Below are positions 1-10,751 of a stretch of 64,000 nucleotides of DNA, in pieces. Position 1 is the stretch's first letter. Each line of letters begins with the position of its first letter. Below the pieces are notes generated by a model, which was not told where the DNA came from, ran no database searches, and was given only the letters and a program-made list of their open reading frames with translations. This DNA is from Listeria grayi DSM 20601 (GTDB taxonomy: Bacteria > Bacillota > Bacilli > Lactobacillales > Listeriaceae): positions 1,133,178 through 1,197,177 of the forward strand of contig NZ_GL538352.1 in assembly GCF_000148995.1 (NCBI RefSeq), in the 5' to 3' direction. A program made the position numbers and the translations under genes.

Positions 1-362
<362 letters not shown>

Positions 363-522
363 ATAAAGTGCGTTTGAATATTTATTCGTTTGACCGAATA
401 AATTCCTCGCGTCATAAATTGACTTCGCTAGCAATTACTTACTAGTTTGTTACTATTTGGAAACAACTTTTTGTTTCCGCTTGCGATGTTCCGAAACATA
501 CTGTTCCGTTACCATTTCGTCT

Positions 523-546
523 TCTTTTTGTTCAGTTTTCAAAGGT
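523..546 (-). promoter_or_regulatory. rrn leader boxA-like antitermination site
   Basis: On the minus strand the leader reads CTTTGAAAACTGAACAAAAAG, about 165 nt upstream of the 16S 5' end. This CTTTGAAAACT-type element is typical of Firmicutes rRNA leaders and overlaps the boxA consensus used by Nus factors. The assignment rests on resemblance and position only. Confidence 0.5.
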
Positions 547-584
547 CGTTTTATTTAAGTTACTGTTTTAGCAGCAACTCTTAT

Positions 585-613
585 ATCTTACACTCCACAA
601 AACGTTATGTCAA
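585..613 (-). promoter_or_regulatory. rrn promoter P2
   Basis: Minus strand TTGACA (608-613), 17-bp spacer, TAAGAT (585-590). It is a near-consensus sigma-A promoter about 220 nt upstream of 16S, downstream of P1. Tandem promoters are the normal arrangement for Firmicutes rrn operons. Confidence 0.8.
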
Positions 614-677
614 GATGTTTTTACAAAAAAAATCATTTTTTATCAATCTCTTAAAACGTTTAACTGGAACGTTTATA

Positions 678-706
678 AATATACCACGTTTTATTACCCT
701 TTGCAA
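678..706 (-). promoter_or_regulatory. rrn promoter P1
   Basis: Minus strand TTGCAA (701-706), 17-bp spacer, TATATT (678-683). It lies about 65 nt upstream of P2 in the same orientation. Together P1, P2 and the boxA-like leader account for most of the 450-nt gene-free stretch between 16S and lysS; I see no gene there. Confidence 0.7.
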
Positions 707-764
707 GAGAAAATGCGTAAAAAAGTTTCACTTTGGCAAATTTGTTTTTTTCTTACAACTAAAC

Positions 765-795
765 GAAAATCCGAGAATAAAAATCTCGGATTTTC
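765..795 (-). terminator. terminator-like hairpin after lysS
   Basis: A 12-bp perfect inverted repeat (GAAAATCCGAGA / TCTCGGATTTTC) with a 7-nt loop lies 18 nt past the lysS stop. There is no long U-run on the minus strand, so it may be a weak terminator or need Rho. It separates lysS from the rrn promoters. Confidence 0.6.
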
Positions 796-812
796 ATTTA
801 TAAAATCAGGCA

Positions 813-2321
<1,509 letters not shown>

Positions 2322-2382
2322 CTATTCTATTCATTTTACAGACTATTTTCATTATACGCTTTTTCACCATCGTTTTTCTAGT

Positions 2383-2422
2383 TAAAAATAAAAAAAGTTG
2401 CTCTAATTTGCTAGAGCAACTT
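2383..2422 (-). terminator. intrinsic terminator of dusB
   Basis: 11-bp stem (AAGTTGCTCTA / TAGAGCAACTT) followed on the minus strand by a T-run. It ends the folP-folB-folK-dusB transcript before lysS. Confidence 0.85.
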
Positions 2423-2430
2423 CCGCCTTC

Positions 2431-3420
2431 TTATCTAACTAATTGCTTTGCTTCATATTGATCTACGAAATCGCGCAGGATCATTTCCATTTCAGCTTGA
2501 GTAGTCGCCTGATTTGCCGCTACTTTTGCTCTTGTACTTCCACGGGCACCTTTTAAATAGTATGCTGCGTGTTGACGGAATTCGCGAACAGCGATGTTTT
2601 CGCCTTTCAATGCGATCAAACGTTTTAAGTGAAGCAATGCTGTTTCGATCTTTTCTCTTGGTTCTGGTTCTGGCAGGAGTTCTCCAGTTTCCAGATATTT
2701 CACAGTACGATAGATCATCCACGGATTTCCTAGTGCAGCACGGCCGATCATAACGCCATCTGCATTGGTGTGTTCTAAGATCCGCTTAGCATCTTCTGGA
2801 GTTTTGACATCTCCATTTGCCATAAATGGTATTTTGATTTCTTTTTTTACATCGCGCAAAACATCCCAGTCTGCATTACCTTCATACATTTGTACGCGTG
2901 TTCTACCGTGCATTGCTACCGCTGCTGCTCCTGCTCGTTCTGCTGCTTGCGCATTTTCGATCGCGAAGATATGGTCATCATCCCAGCCGATACGCATTTT
3001 GACTGTGACTGGTTTGTCTACTGCATCTACAACTGCAGATACCATTTCGTAAACTTTATTTGGATCAAGCAGCCATTTCGCACCTGCTTCACATTTGATG
3101 ATCTTGTTGACCGGACAACCCATATTGATATCTATAATATCTGCCGTGGTATTTTCTGCCACAAACTTTGCTGCTTCAACTAATGTATCTTTTTCGCCTC
3201 CGAAAATTTGGAGACTAAGTGGTTTTTCTTTTTCATCGATGTATAACATATCTAGTGTTTTTGTATTGCGGTAAGCGATCCCCTTGTCACTGATCATTTC
3301 ACAACAAACCAGCCCCGCCCCAAACTCTTTGACGGTCAAGCGGAACGCAGAGTTTGAAATACCTGCCATTGGAGCTACGACAACTCTGTTTTTGATTTCT
3401 ACATTTCCAATCTGAAACAC
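2431..3420 (-). CDS. dusB: tRNA-dihydrouridine synthase (Dus family)
   Basis: FMN enzyme that reduces specific uridines in tRNA to dihydrouridine with NADPH. The TIM-barrel signatures are clear: MAPMAGISNSAFR at the N-terminus, DINMGCPVNKI with the catalytic cysteine, and a phosphate-binding ADGVMIGRAALGNPW. I start it at the GTG at 3420 (329 aa) because AAGGGG lies 8 nt upstream; the upstream ATG at 3438 has no visible Shine-Dalgarno and would add six residues. It is the last gene of the folate operon, as in L. monocytogenes (lmo0227 position). Confidence 0.93.
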   Translation of the reverse strand: MFQIGNVEIKNRVVVAPMAGISNSAFRLTVKEFGAGLVCCEMISDKGIAYRNTKTLDMLYIDEKEKPLSLQIFGGEKDTLVEAAKFVAENTTADIIDINMGCPVNKIIKCEAGAKWLLDPNKVYEMVSAVVDAVDKPVTVKMRIGWDDDHIFAIENAQAAERAGAAAVAMHGRTRVQMYEGNADWDVLRDVKKEIKIPFMANGDVKTPEDAKRILEHTNADGVMIGRAALGNPWMIYRTVKYLETGELLPEPEPREKIETALLHLKRLIALKGENIAVREFRQHAAYYLKGARGSTRAKVAANQATTQAEMEMILRDFVDQYEAKQLVR

Positions 3421-3499
3421 GACATATTCCCCTTCCATTAAATACTAAAAAGCGCTAGTGTAATGTTATCATACTACCCAAAAACTGCAAGTGCCAAAT

Positions 3500-3979
3500 T
3501 TACCAGTTTACTTGGTTTTTCGTTTTTTTGATGCCTTGCTCTGCTAAAACAGCTTGAGATTCTATTGATCCAGCTAATTCCGGAGCGATTTCGAGCAACG
3601 GTATCATAACAAAAGCTCTCTCTTTCATCAACGGATGCGGTACGATTAGGTCTTCTGTTTGAATGATCTGATCATCATAAAGAAGGATGTCGATGTCGAT
3701 CAGACGCGGCCCCCATTTAAACAACCTTACTCGCCCGATCTTTTTTTCGAGAGCTAAGCAGAAGGTCAGCAGATCGTGAGGTGCAAGCGAAGTAGCTATT
3801 TCTACTGCAATGTTCAGAAAGCTGGCCTGATCTTCATAACCTACCGGATCTGTTTCATATATAGAAGAGACTCCTACGACCTTGATTTGCGGATGATCCT
3901 TTAAACCGACCACAGCTGCCTCCAAATTGGTTTCCCTCTCCCCCATATTTGTACCTATCGATAGATAAACTTTTGCCAC
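3500..3979 (-). CDS. folK: 2-amino-4-hydroxy-6-hydroxymethyldihydropteridine pyrophosphokinase
   Basis: Transfers pyrophosphate from ATP to 6-hydroxymethyl-7,8-dihydropterin, the step before dihydropteroate synthase in folate synthesis. The 159-residue protein has the HPPK signatures: YLSIGTNMG at the start, GPRLIDIDILLYDD with the metal-binding aspartates, and the VPHPLMKERAFVMIPL block. It starts with GTG behind AAGGTGA. The gene lies 4 nt after folB and upstream of dusB, in one transcript with folP-folB. Confidence 0.95.
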   Translation of the reverse strand: MAKVYLSIGTNMGERETNLEAAVVGLKDHPQIKVVGVSSIYETDPVGYEDQASFLNIAVEIATSLAPHDLLTFCLALEKKIGRVRLFKWGPRLIDIDILLYDDQIIQTEDLIVPHPLMKERAFVMIPLLEIAPELAGSIESQAVLAEQGIKKTKNQVNW

Positions 3980-3983
3980 GAAA

Positions 3984-4343
3984 TCACCTTCCTCGTGTTA
4001 TTTCAACCGCTACGGAATGAAAATGCCCTGCGATTGGTGGATTGGGCTTGATTACTTTTACAATTACTTCTTCAATCAAAGGATAATCTGTCAATACACG
4101 GTGTGCGATATTTTCAGCCAGCGCTTCAATCAATTTAAATCGTTTCTTTTCTGTTATCTCTTTTACTGTCTCGTAGACGTCTGCATAGCTGACTGTATCG
4201 GCCACGTCATCTGACAGGCCCGCTTGCTTGGTCGATAAACCTAAAGTGAGTGATACTTGAAAAGCTTGTCCTAACCGGTTTTCTTCCGGGAGAACACCGT
4301 GATAGCCGTAAAAAGCTAGTTCATTCATGTAGATCTTATCCAT
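3984..4343 (-). CDS. folB: dihydroneopterin aldolase
   Basis: Cleaves 7,8-dihydroneopterin to 6-hydroxymethyl-dihydropterin and glycolaldehyde. The 119 residues match the usual size of this small octameric enzyme; visible motifs are the FYGYHGVLPEENRLGQ active-site region and the C-terminal KPNPPIAGHFHSVAVEI. I choose the ATG at 4343, which follows GGAGGAG; a longer in-frame start at 4385 would extend into folP. The start overlaps the folP stop by 8 bp, indicating translational coupling. Confidence 0.94.
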   Translation of the reverse strand: MDKIYMNELAFYGYHGVLPEENRLGQAFQVSLTLGLSTKQAGLSDDVADTVSYADVYETVKEITEKKRFKLIEALAENIAHRVLTDYPLIEEVIVKVIKPNPPIAGHFHSVAVEITRGR

Positions 4344-5163
4344 TTTTTCGTTCTCCTCCAATACTTCTATTTCCCAAGATCGCATCTGTCATGACCACCA
4401 TGCGCATCATTGGAAGCACATCGTGGACACGCACGATTTTACATCCTTTAGTGATTCCATAAACAATCGTCGCACCAGTTCCTTCCGATCGTTCTTCTAC
4501 CGGCAAATCAAGTACGATACCAATCGTGGATTTTTTACTTGTTCCTAACAACACTTCATAGCCTAGCGCGACGATCTCATCAATGCGCCTCAAAACTTCT
4601 AAATTTTGTTCTGGTGTTTTCACAAAGCCGAACCCAGGATCTAGAATAATGTGATCATCCGGGATATGGGCTTGTTTTGCTAGCGTGATACTTTCTTGCA
4701 GATCCCGCTTTACATCTTCCATAAAGTTATCATAATCGGTATTCGTGCGGTTGTGCATGAGGCAGATCGGCACATTATATGTAGCAGCCACTTTTAAAAT
4801 CGCCGGATCCTGCTTTCCGCCCCATTGATCATTTATTAGATCCGCACCCGCAACAATTGCGGCTTCAGCAGTTTCCGCTCGCCAAGTATCGATAGATATC
4901 CATATTTCTGGAAATTTTTTCCGAATCGCTTCAATGACAGGAATCACTCTGCTGCGCTCCTCTTCCAAATCGACTTCAGAAAAATTTGGTCTCGTGGAAA
5001 TACCGCCGACATCGATAATGGATGCCCCAGCAGCTACCATCGATTCCGCTTGTTTCACCGCAGCTGCTAAGTCGATGTATTTATTCCCATCGGAAAAAGA
5101 ATCCGGTGTGATATTTAGAATGCCCATTACTTTCGTTTCGTCAGTCTTTTGCCACTGTTTCAC
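4336..5163 (-). CDS. folP: dihydropteroate synthase (sulfonamide target)
   Basis: Condenses p-aminobenzoate with hydroxymethyl-dihydropterin pyrophosphate. The TIM barrel shows MGILNITPDSFSDGNKY near the N-terminus, DVGGISTRPNF, LINDQWGG, and the C-terminal IVRVHDV block. I start at the GTG at 5163 (275 aa), 4 nt after GGGGGAG; earlier ORF codons lack a Shine-Dalgarno and overlap the promoter. It opens the folP-folB-folK-dusB operon. Pabs/pabB and folE are not adjacent, as in other Listeria. Confidence 0.95.
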   Translation of the reverse strand: MKQWQKTDETKVMGILNITPDSFSDGNKYIDLAAAVKQAESMVAAGASIIDVGGISTRPNFSEVDLEEERSRVIPVIEAIRKKFPEIWISIDTWRAETAEAAIVAGADLINDQWGGKQDPAILKVAATYNVPICLMHNRTNTDYDNFMEDVKRDLQESITLAKQAHIPDDHIILDPGFGFVKTPEQNLEVLRRIDEIVALGYEVLLGTSKKSTIGIVLDLPVEERSEGTGATIVYGITKGCKIVRVHDVLPMMRMVVMTDAILGNRSIGGERKNG

Positions 5164-5191
5164 AGTACTCCCCCTTTTTATTTCTTTTTCT

Positions 5192-5200
5192 ATTATAGCA
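5192..5200 (-). promoter_or_regulatory. extended -10 promoter of folP operon
   Basis: Minus strand TGCTATAAT forms an extended -10 with the TG dinucleotide; no good -35 is visible at 17 bp. It lies 30 nt upstream of the folP start, just after the LhrC copy 1 terminator, so the folate operon seems to be transcribed separately from the small RNAs. Confidence 0.55.
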
Positions 5201-5221
5201 GAAAGCACCTAATTTAAGGCA

Positions 5222-5328
5222 CAAAAAAACCGATGCGGAAAAGGGATAACCGCATCGGTCAAAAAAGGGAGTTTGGGATTTTCATTCTTAAAGGGAGAAA
5301 GAAATGAAAATGTTTTGCTTGTTGTTAG
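5222..5328 (-). ncRNA. lhrC: LhrC-family small RNA, copy 1
   Basis: About 107 nt on the minus strand. It ends in a strong intrinsic terminator: 10-bp stem ACCGATGCGG / CCGCATCGGT (5229-5259) with a U-run, and a CU-rich loop containing TCCC. Upstream a second hairpin pairs TTTCATT with AATGAAA around a loop with CTCCC, and two more TCCC sites lie in the single-stranded linker. L. monocytogenes LhrC1-4 are about 111 nt, lie in tandem in exactly this cysK-sul interval, and use CU-rich TCCC motifs to bind target mRNAs such as lapB and oppA. Identity is inferred from position, size and motifs; the 5' end is estimated from the -10. Confidence 0.85.
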
Positions 5329-5334
5329 CTTATA

Positions 5335-5375
5335 ACTATATATTAACCACTTTTTGCGTGAATCTACTGTGAATC
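5335..5375 (-). promoter_or_regulatory. LhrC copy 1 promoter with LisR-like direct repeat
   Basis: Minus strand: direct repeat GATTCAC-N4-GATTCAC (11-bp period; 5369-5375 and 5358-5364) ends 17 nt upstream of a TATAGT -10 (5335-5340). No consensus -35 is present. An 11-bp-period repeat replacing the -35 is typical for OmpR-family activators. In L. monocytogenes lhrC is activated by LisR under cell-envelope stress. Confidence 0.65.
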
Positions 5376-5424
5376 AAATTAGAATTTCGTTAAAGTTTTA
5401 CGATAGTTTTCTTTTTTTATGCAT

Positions 5425-5531
5425 CAAAAAACCAATGTGGAAAAGGGATAACCACATCGGTCAAAAAAGGGAGTTTGGGATTTTCATTCTTAAAGGGAGA
5501 AAGAAATGAAAATGTTTTGCTTGTTGTTAGC
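5425..5531 (-). ncRNA. lhrC: LhrC-family small RNA, copy 2
   Basis: Tandem copy of the small RNA at 5222-5328, offset by about 203 bp and nearly identical. Its terminator stem (5431-5461) has changed but kept pairing: ACCGATGTGG pairs with CCACATTGGT through a G-U pair. This compensatory pattern supports a functional RNA. The TCCC motifs are all kept. Confidence 0.85.
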
Positions 5532-5537
5532 TTATGA

Positions 5538-5577
5538 CTATATATTAACCACTTTTTGCGTGAATCTACTGTGAATC
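5538..5577 (-). promoter_or_regulatory. LhrC copy 2 promoter with LisR-like direct repeat
   Basis: Same arrangement as copy 1: GATTCAC repeated with an 11-bp period (5560-5566 and 5571-5577) upstream of TATAGT (5538-5543). Conservation of both repeats while the hairpins drift argues that this element is bound by a regulator. Confidence 0.65.
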
Positions 5578-5611
5578 AAATTAGAATTTCGTTAAAAGTT
5601 TATGATGTTCT

Positions 5612-5650
5612 TTTAAAAAAGCGATTCACCTGATCAAAGGTGAATCGCTT
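5612..5650 (-). terminator. intrinsic terminator of cysK
   Basis: 12-bp stem (AAGCGATTCACC / GGTGAATCGCTT) with an 8-nt loop and a T-run on the minus strand, 12 nt past the cysK stop. Confidence 0.9.
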
Positions 5651-5661
5651 CGGAAATCGTA

Positions 5662-6588
5662 TTATTCGTCAAAATTATATAACGCCGTGCTAAGGTAGCG
5701 TTCACCGTTGCTGGCAACGATCGCTAGAACCTTCTTACCAGTTCCGAGTTCCTTCGCTAGATCTAATGCGGCCTTGATAGTAGCGCCCGAGGATATCCCA
5801 ACAAGAATCCCCTCTTTACTTGCTACTTCACGAGCAACTTTCAACGCGTCGTCGCTTGTTACTTTGATAATACCGTCGTATACTTTTGTGTCTAAAATAT
5901 CGGGAACAAAACCAGCGCCGATACCTTGGATCTTATGCGGAGAAGGTGTTCCGCCACTTAAAACAGGGGATTCATCTGGTTCTAAAGCATAAACTTTTAC
6001 GTTTGGATAATTCTTTTTAAGAACATGTCCTACACCAGTAATGGTTCCGCCTGTTCCTACGCCGGCGATAAAAGCATCTAAGCCTTCTTCTCCAAACGCT
6101 TCCACAATTTCCGGTCCAGTTGTTTTTTCATGGATTTCCGGATTAGCTGGATTGTGGAATTGTTGAGGAATGAAATAGCCGTGTTCTTTTGCTAATTCTT
6201 CCGTTTTTTCGATCGCGCCTTTCATGCCCAATTTCCCAGGTGTCAGTACCAGTTCAGCACCATAGGCTTGAAGGAGCTTTCTGCGTTCTGTACTCATTGT
6301 ATCCGGCATTACAAAGACTGCTTTGTAGCCTTTAGAAGCAGCGACCATTGCTAGACCAATACCTGTGTTGCCGCTTGTCGGCTCGATGATCGTATCTCCC
6401 GGTTTCAAGGCGCCTGATTTTTCTGCTTCTTCAATCATCGCGTTGGCAATTCGATCTTTTACGCTACCACCTGGATTTTGAAATTCTAATTTCACATATA
6501 CATCTGCACTTCCTGCTTCCGGTAAACGATTCAATTTAACAATGGGGGTTTTTCCGATTAATTCTGTTATCGAGTTAGCAATTGTCAT
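5662..6588 (-). CDS. cysK: cysteine synthase (O-acetylserine sulfhydrylase)
   Basis: PLP enzyme making cysteine from O-acetylserine and sulfide. The 308-residue sequence aligns by eye along its full length with Bacillus CysK. The PLP lysine sits in [14 protein letters not shown], the substrate loop in [12 protein letters not shown], the phosphate-binding loop in [12 protein letters not shown], and the C-terminal SNGERYLST is present. I choose the ATG at 6588, 8 nt after AAAGGAG; the GTG three codons upstream overlaps that Shine-Dalgarno. It is a single gene between hslO and the LhrC units. Confidence 0.96.
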   Translation of the reverse strand: MTIANSITELIGKTPIVKLNRLPEAGSADVYVKLEFQNPGGSVKDRIANAMIEEAEKSGALKPGDTIIEPTSGNTGIGLAMVAASKGYKAVFVMPDTMSTERRKLLQAYGAELVLTPGKLGMKGAIEKTEELAKEHGYFIPQQFHNPANPEIHEKTTGPEIVEAFGEEGLDAFIAGVGTGGTITGVGHVLKKNYPNVKVYALEPDESPVLSGGTPSPHKIQGIGAGFVPDILDTKVYDGIIKVTSDDALKVAREVASKEGILVGISSGATIKAALDLAKELGTGKKVLAIVASNGERYLSTALYNFDE

Positions 6589-6663
6589 TTTTTCCACTCC
6601 TTTGTGAGTTCTTTCTTCTACTTTAATTAAACCCGAGTAGTTTTGTCAAGTTTGAGCTATAAA

Positions 6664-6691
6664 AATAAGAGAAGAATAATTTCTTCTCTTA
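6664..6691 (-). terminator. hairpin overlapping the hslO stop codon
   Basis: Inverted repeat AATAAGAGAAGAA / TTCTTCTCTTATT followed by T-rich sequence on the minus strand; the stem includes the hslO TAA. Probable intrinsic terminator. Confidence 0.7.
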
Positions 6692-7576
6692 TTTCGCTTG
6701 TAATTTAAATTCTTTCAATTCGTCTTCTGTAAATGTAAACTTATTCCGACAAAAATGACATTCCGCTTCCGCACCATGATCTTCGTCGATCATTGCTTGG
6801 ATTTCATCTTTTCCTAGGGAAATAATGGCATTGCCAAATCTTTCTTTGGAACAAGTACATTCAAACTTCACAGCACTTTTCTCTAAGATCTGTACATTTT
6901 CTTCGCCGCCTGCAAGTTTGGCAATGATGGATTCTGGTGTTTCGCCGTTATCGATCATGCGGGAAACGGTTGGCAGGTCCTTGAGGATTTTTTCCAACTG
7001 CGCAATGATTTTCTCTGTTGCACCTGGAAGTAATTGCAAAATAAACCCACCTGCGGCTTCGATTGTATCGTCCGGATTGACAAGTACTCCTACGCCTACT
7101 GCCGAGTTTACTTGTTCGGAGTTTGCTAGATAGTAAGTGAAATCTTCACCGATTTCTCCGGAAACGATTGGTGTTTGCCCTGTGAACTTTTCTCCAAATC
7201 CTAAGTCCTTCACGACAGAAAGCGTTCCTTGTGTACCAACGCCTCTTCTAACGTCCAATTTCCCGACACTGTTCAATTCATTGAAATGGACATGCGGATT
7301 AGCGACGTAGCCACGAACCTTTCCTTCTGCATCACTATCAGCAACGATATACCCGATCGGGCCGTCGCCTTCTATTTTAACGGTCAATTTTTGGTCGCCT
7401 TTTTGCATTGCACCCATCAATAATGTGGCCGTCATGGTGCGTCCAAGCGCTGCGGAAGAAACAGACCAAGTATCGTGGCGGCGTTGTGCTTCTCCGATTG
7501 TTTCGGTTGTTGTTACAGCATATATTCTCACTAGACCATCATAGGCAAGTGCTTTTACTAAATAATCATTTGTCAT
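6689..7576 (-). CDS. hslO: redox-regulated chaperone Hsp33
   Basis: Holdase activated by oxidation of a zinc-bound cysteine centre. The 295-residue protein has the family N-terminal domain, and the C-terminal zinc centre is visible as CTC (C-X-C) followed about 30 residues later by CHFC (C-X2-C). It is packed directly against coaX (no gap), so both are probably one transcript. The same coaX-hslO-cysK order occurs in L. monocytogenes (lmo0221-0223). Confidence 0.95.
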   Translation of the reverse strand: MTNDYLVKALAYDGLVRIYAVTTTETIGEAQRRHDTWSVSSAALGRTMTATLLMGAMQKGDQKLTVKIEGDGPIGYIVADSDAEGKVRGYVANPHVHFNELNSVGKLDVRRGVGTQGTLSVVKDLGFGEKFTGQTPIVSGEIGEDFTYYLANSEQVNSAVGVGVLVNPDDTIEAAGGFILQLLPGATEKIIAQLEKILKDLPTVSRMIDNGETPESIIAKLAGGEENVQILEKSAVKFECTCSKERFGNAIISLGKDEIQAMIDEDHGAEAECHFCRNKFTFTEDELKEFKLQAK

Positions 7577-8350
7577 TTAAAAATCTCCTTTATTTTGCTT
7601 ATATAACTGTGCAAGTCCTTTCAATGTCAAAAAGGGATCGACAACATCGACCTGTTTGGAATCTGCGGAGATCAAGCGGGCTAGCCCCCCTGTAGCAACC
7701 ACTACTGGATTGCTTGCTACTTCCGCTTTCATCGCTTGGACGATTCCTTCAAATTGACCGATAAAGCCATAATAGATCCCAGCCTGCATGGAACTGACAG
7801 TTGTTTTCCCGATCACCCTCTGTTTGGCTTGGATTTCCACGCGCGGTAGTTTCGCCGCTCTCGTGTAAAGTGCTTCGGTAGAGATCATGATGCCCGGTGC
7901 GATCGCTCCGCCAAGATACATCCCTTTTTCATCTACATAACAGAAGGTTGTTGCCGTTCCAAAATCCACGACGATAACCGGTTTTCCGTATTCCGCTAAT
8001 GCGGCTACGCAATTAACGATTCGGTCGGCGCCGATTTCTTTCGGATTATCTACTTTCAAATTAAGACCGGTTTTTATACCTGGTCCGACAACGATCGGTT
8101 CGATTTCGAAATAGCGACGGCACATATTTTCTACCGTGTGCATCACTGGTGGAACGACGGAAGAAATAATGATTCCTTCGACGTCTTCTAAGCGATACTT
8201 CGCAAATTGGAATAAATTTATTACGGTAATGCCTAATTCATCTGTCGTGCGGTTTTTTTCAGTCGTGATCCGCCAATGCTTTTTCAGCGTTTCATTTTCA
8301 AAGACGCCCAACGTTGTATTTGTGTTACCGACATCAATCACAAGTATCAT
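7577..8350 (-). CDS. coaX: type III pantothenate kinase
   Basis: First step of coenzyme A synthesis, phosphorylating pantothenate. The ASKHA-type phosphate loop [10 protein letters not shown] is at residues 5-14 and a second motif DFGTATTF lies mid-protein. I start at the ATG at 8350 (257 aa), directly behind GAGGTGG; the 43 codons upstream in the open frame have no family similarity and run through the ftsH terminator. Type III kinases need a monovalent cation and are not feedback-inhibited by CoA. Confidence 0.95.
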   Translation of the reverse strand: MILVIDVGNTNTTLGVFENETLKKHWRITTEKNRTTDELGITVINLFQFAKYRLEDVEGIIISSVVPPVMHTVENMCRRYFEIEPIVVGPGIKTGLNLKVDNPKEIGADRIVNCVAALAEYGKPVIVVDFGTATTFCYVDEKGMYLGGAIAPGIMISTEALYTRAAKLPRVEIQAKQRVIGKTTVSSMQAGIYYGFIGQFEGIVQAMKAEVASNPVVVATGGLARLISADSKQVDVVDPFLTLKGLAQLYKQNKGDF

Positions 8351-8381
8351 ATTTCCACCTCGGCTCATCGATGATTTGCAA

Positions 8382-8420
8382 AAGCCAAGCATGACTCTTT
8401 TAAAAGAGTAAGCTTGGCTT
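8382..8420 (-). terminator. hairpin between ftsH and coaX
   Basis: Two nested inverted repeats (AAGCCAAGC / GCTTGGCTT outside, ACTCTT / AAGAGT inside) with a short T4 tail on the minus strand. Probable terminator for ftsH; readthrough into coaX is possible. Confidence 0.65.
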
Positions 8421-8432
8421 TTGGCATGGTTT

Positions 8433-10496
8433 TTATTTGTCTTCTTTATCAGAAGGTGTTTGTTCTGCATTTGGCGCATCTTCAGAGCTTACTTCTTTCG
8501 GCTCTTGATCCGCTGGTTTTTCTTCGTCTTCCGCTACTTTCTTTTCTTCTTCAAAAGATTTCGGTTCTGCTGCTTCCGTTTCTTTCTCAGAAGGATACTC
8601 GATCACATCGTCTTCTCCTCTTTCTGGAGGCATTACGCCATCGTCGAACAAGGAACGGATTTGTCTAGCATCTAGTGTTTCTACTTCAAGTAGTGTTTCT
8701 GCAATTAGTTTGTGACGGTCTTGGTGTTCGGTAATGATATTTTTCGCTCTGTCGTAACAAGAACGAATCAAGCTTTGAACTTCTGTATCGATCTCATAAG
8801 CGATCTTGTCGGAATAATTTTTCTCATTTCCGAAATCTCTGCCCATGAAGACTTGTCCGTTACCGGAAGAGAATTGAAGTGGTCCGATCTTGTCGCTCAT
8901 ACCCCATTCCGTAACCATGCGGCGCGCGATTTCAGTAGCACGTTCAAAGTCATTGCTGGCACCAGTAGTAACTTCGCCAAAGGTAACATCTTCCGCGACA
9001 CGTCCACCTAACAGTCCGGTGATCCGGTCAAGCAGTTCAGCTTTTGTCATTAGGAAACGGTCTTCTTTTGGAAGCATAACAGCATATCCACCAGCTTGTC
9101 CACGTGGTACGATCGTTACTTTATGCACCACTTCTGCTTCGTCTAATACCATACCAACGATAACGTGACCAGCTTCGTGATAAGCAACTGTCCGGCGTTC
9201 TTTTTCGGAGATAACGCGGTTTTTCTTCGCAGGACCGGCAATAACGCGGTCGCTTGCTTCATCTAGATCCGACATATCGATTTCTTTTTTATCAGATCTC
9301 GCTGCCACTAACGCGGCTTCGTTCAGCAAGTTCTCCAGATCTGCACCTGAGAAACCTGGTGTACGTTGTGCGATTGCTTTCAAATCAACACTTTTAGCGA
9401 GTGGTTTATTTCTAGCATGTACCAGTAGAACAGCTTCTCTACCTTTAACATCGGGACGATCGACCATGATTTGACGGTCAAAACGTCCTGGACGAAGAAG
9501 GGCTGGGTCAAGTACGTCAGCACGGTTAGTTGCTGCAATGATGATGATTCCTTCGTTACCACTGAAACCATCCATTTCTACTAGTAATTGGTTCAATGTT
9601 TGTTCCCGTTCGTCATGTCCGCCGCCCATTCCTGCGCCACGTTGACGTCCTACTGCATCGATCTCATCGATGAAAATGATACATGGGGCGTTTTTCTTCG
9701 CGTTTTCAAAGAGGTCACGTACACGGCTTGCACCGACCCCAACGAACATTTCCACGAAGTCAGAACCACTAATGGAGAAGAATGGTACGCCAGCTTCTCC
9801 AGCTACTGCTCTTGCAAGCAATGTTTTACCAGTACCAGGAGGTCCGACTAGCAAGACACCTTTAGGGATCCGTGCTCCTAGATTCGCAAATTTGCGGGGA
9901 TCTTTCAAGAATTCTACTACTTCAACTAGCTCTTGCTTTTCTTCATCTGCTCCAGCTACATCTGTGAAGCGTACTTTCTTTTTATCATCATTGTAGAGTT
10001 TCGCTTTGCTCTTACCAAAGTTCATCACTCTACCACCGCCGCCACCTTGAGATTGGCTCATCAAGAAGAAGAACAAGATGAAAATGATAAGGAAAGGAAC
10101 GATCGATGTTAGGAAAGTGATCCACCCATTATTTTGTTTCGCGGGCAGTGTTTCAAATTTTACATCTTTATGTTCTTTCAATTGTTTATTGATATCGGAA
10201 AGCATACTGTCGCTGCTGATGACATAGGATACAAAAGATGTATCATTTTTTGTTTGTCCTAGACCAGTTTTAGTGGTTTGTCCTTCGCTCGCAACAAAAT
10301 CGCCTTTAATGGTGTAAACATTCCGATCCGGCTGCATCGTAAACGATTTGACTTTGCCATCTTCCAATTTGGTGATGAACTCATTATAGCTGACATCCTT
10401 GGCTGCATCTTTTTTATTGTTCAATGATGCGACGATCCCAATAATGACCAAGAAGATGATGACGTAAAATATTGCATTTCTAAAAAACCTGTTCAT
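8433..10496 (-). CDS. ftsH: ATP-dependent zinc metalloprotease FtsH
   Basis: Membrane-anchored AAA+ protease for quality control of membrane and regulatory proteins. The 687 residues show TM1 (about 7-23), an extracytoplasmic domain, TM2 (about 118-140), Walker A GPPGTGKT, Walker [12 protein letters not shown], the second region of homology around [17 protein letters not shown], and the zinc-protease motif HEAGH. The C-terminal tail of about 60 residues is acidic and Glu/Lys/Pro-rich, as in other Listeria FtsH. It is separated from tilS-hprT by 255 nt. Confidence 0.97.
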   Translation of the reverse strand: MNRFFRNAIFYVIIFLVIIGIVASLNNKKDAAKDVSYNEFITKLEDGKVKSFTMQPDRNVYTIKGDFVASEGQTTKTGLGQTKNDTSFVSYVISSDSMLSDINKQLKEHKDVKFETLPAKQNNGWITFLTSIVPFLIIFILFFFLMSQSQGGGGGRVMNFGKSKAKLYNDDKKKVRFTDVAGADEEKQELVEVVEFLKDPRKFANLGARIPKGVLLVGPPGTGKTLLARAVAGEAGVPFFSISGSDFVEMFVGVGASRVRDLFENAKKNAPCIIFIDEIDAVGRQRGAGMGGGHDEREQTLNQLLVEMDGFSGNEGIIIIAATNRADVLDPALLRPGRFDRQIMVDRPDVKGREAVLLVHARNKPLAKSVDLKAIAQRTPGFSGADLENLLNEAALVAARSDKKEIDMSDLDEASDRVIAGPAKKNRVISEKERRTVAYHEAGHVIVGMVLDEAEVVHKVTIVPRGQAGGYAVMLPKEDRFLMTKAELLDRITGLLGGRVAEDVTFGEVTTGASNDFERATEIARRMVTEWGMSDKIGPLQFSSGNGQVFMGRDFGNEKNYSDKIAYEIDTEVQSLIRSCYDRAKNIITEHQDRHKLIAETLLEVETLDARQIRSLFDDGVMPPERGEDDVIEYPSEKETEAAEPKSFEEEKKVAEDEEKPADQEPKEVSSEDAPNAEQTPSDKEDK

Positions 10497-10581
10497 TCCT
10501 TACCTCCTCCTACGCAAGAGCTTGGATGGCGCTCATTATTTTCTACACATATCCATAGTTTTTTCCTCTTACGAAGTTTCC

Positions 10582-10600
10582 TAAAATAAAGTTTATTTTA
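10582..10600. promoter_or_regulatory. 19-bp dyad upstream of ftsH
   Basis: TAAAATAAA-G-TTTATTTTA is a perfect inverted repeat 86-104 nt upstream of the ftsH start, in an AT-rich gap of 255 nt. It could be an operator or chance in AT-rich DNA. It does not match the CtsR heptad or the HrcA CIRCE element I know. Confidence 0.25.
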
Positions 10601-10751
10601 TTTAACAATTGATATAAATTAAATTGAATGTGAAAACTATGCTTTATGATAGCATATTGCCTTTTAAAAGCCCACTATTTTGCATAGCATGGGAAATCAC
10701 ATCGCTTCTATATTCTATAGTAACAAATTATTGTTCTGTTTGTGAAGTATT

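Larger units (their letters stand above)
5222..5603. repeat. tandem direct repeat, about 180 bp, two copies (LhrC units)
   Basis: The segment from the terminator A-run through promoter and upstream region (5222-5400) is repeated at 5425-5603 with roughly a dozen differences. Each unit carries one LhrC gene with its own promoter and terminator. It fills the 500-nt gap between folP and cysK; no coding gene is seen there. Confidence 0.9.

Noticed and set aside
5304..5372. Small ORF with ribosome site on the plus strand inside LhrC copy 1 (MKMFCLLLAYNYILTTFCVNLL) and its twin in copy 2
   Set aside because: The region is explained by the LhrC small RNAs and their promoters on the other strand; the apparent Shine-Dalgarno is the complement of the CU-rich TCCC motif.
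5222..5603. CRISPR-like repeat
   Set aside because: There are only two long tandem units with promoters and terminators, no short regular repeats with unique spacers; no CRISPR array is seen anywhere in the window.
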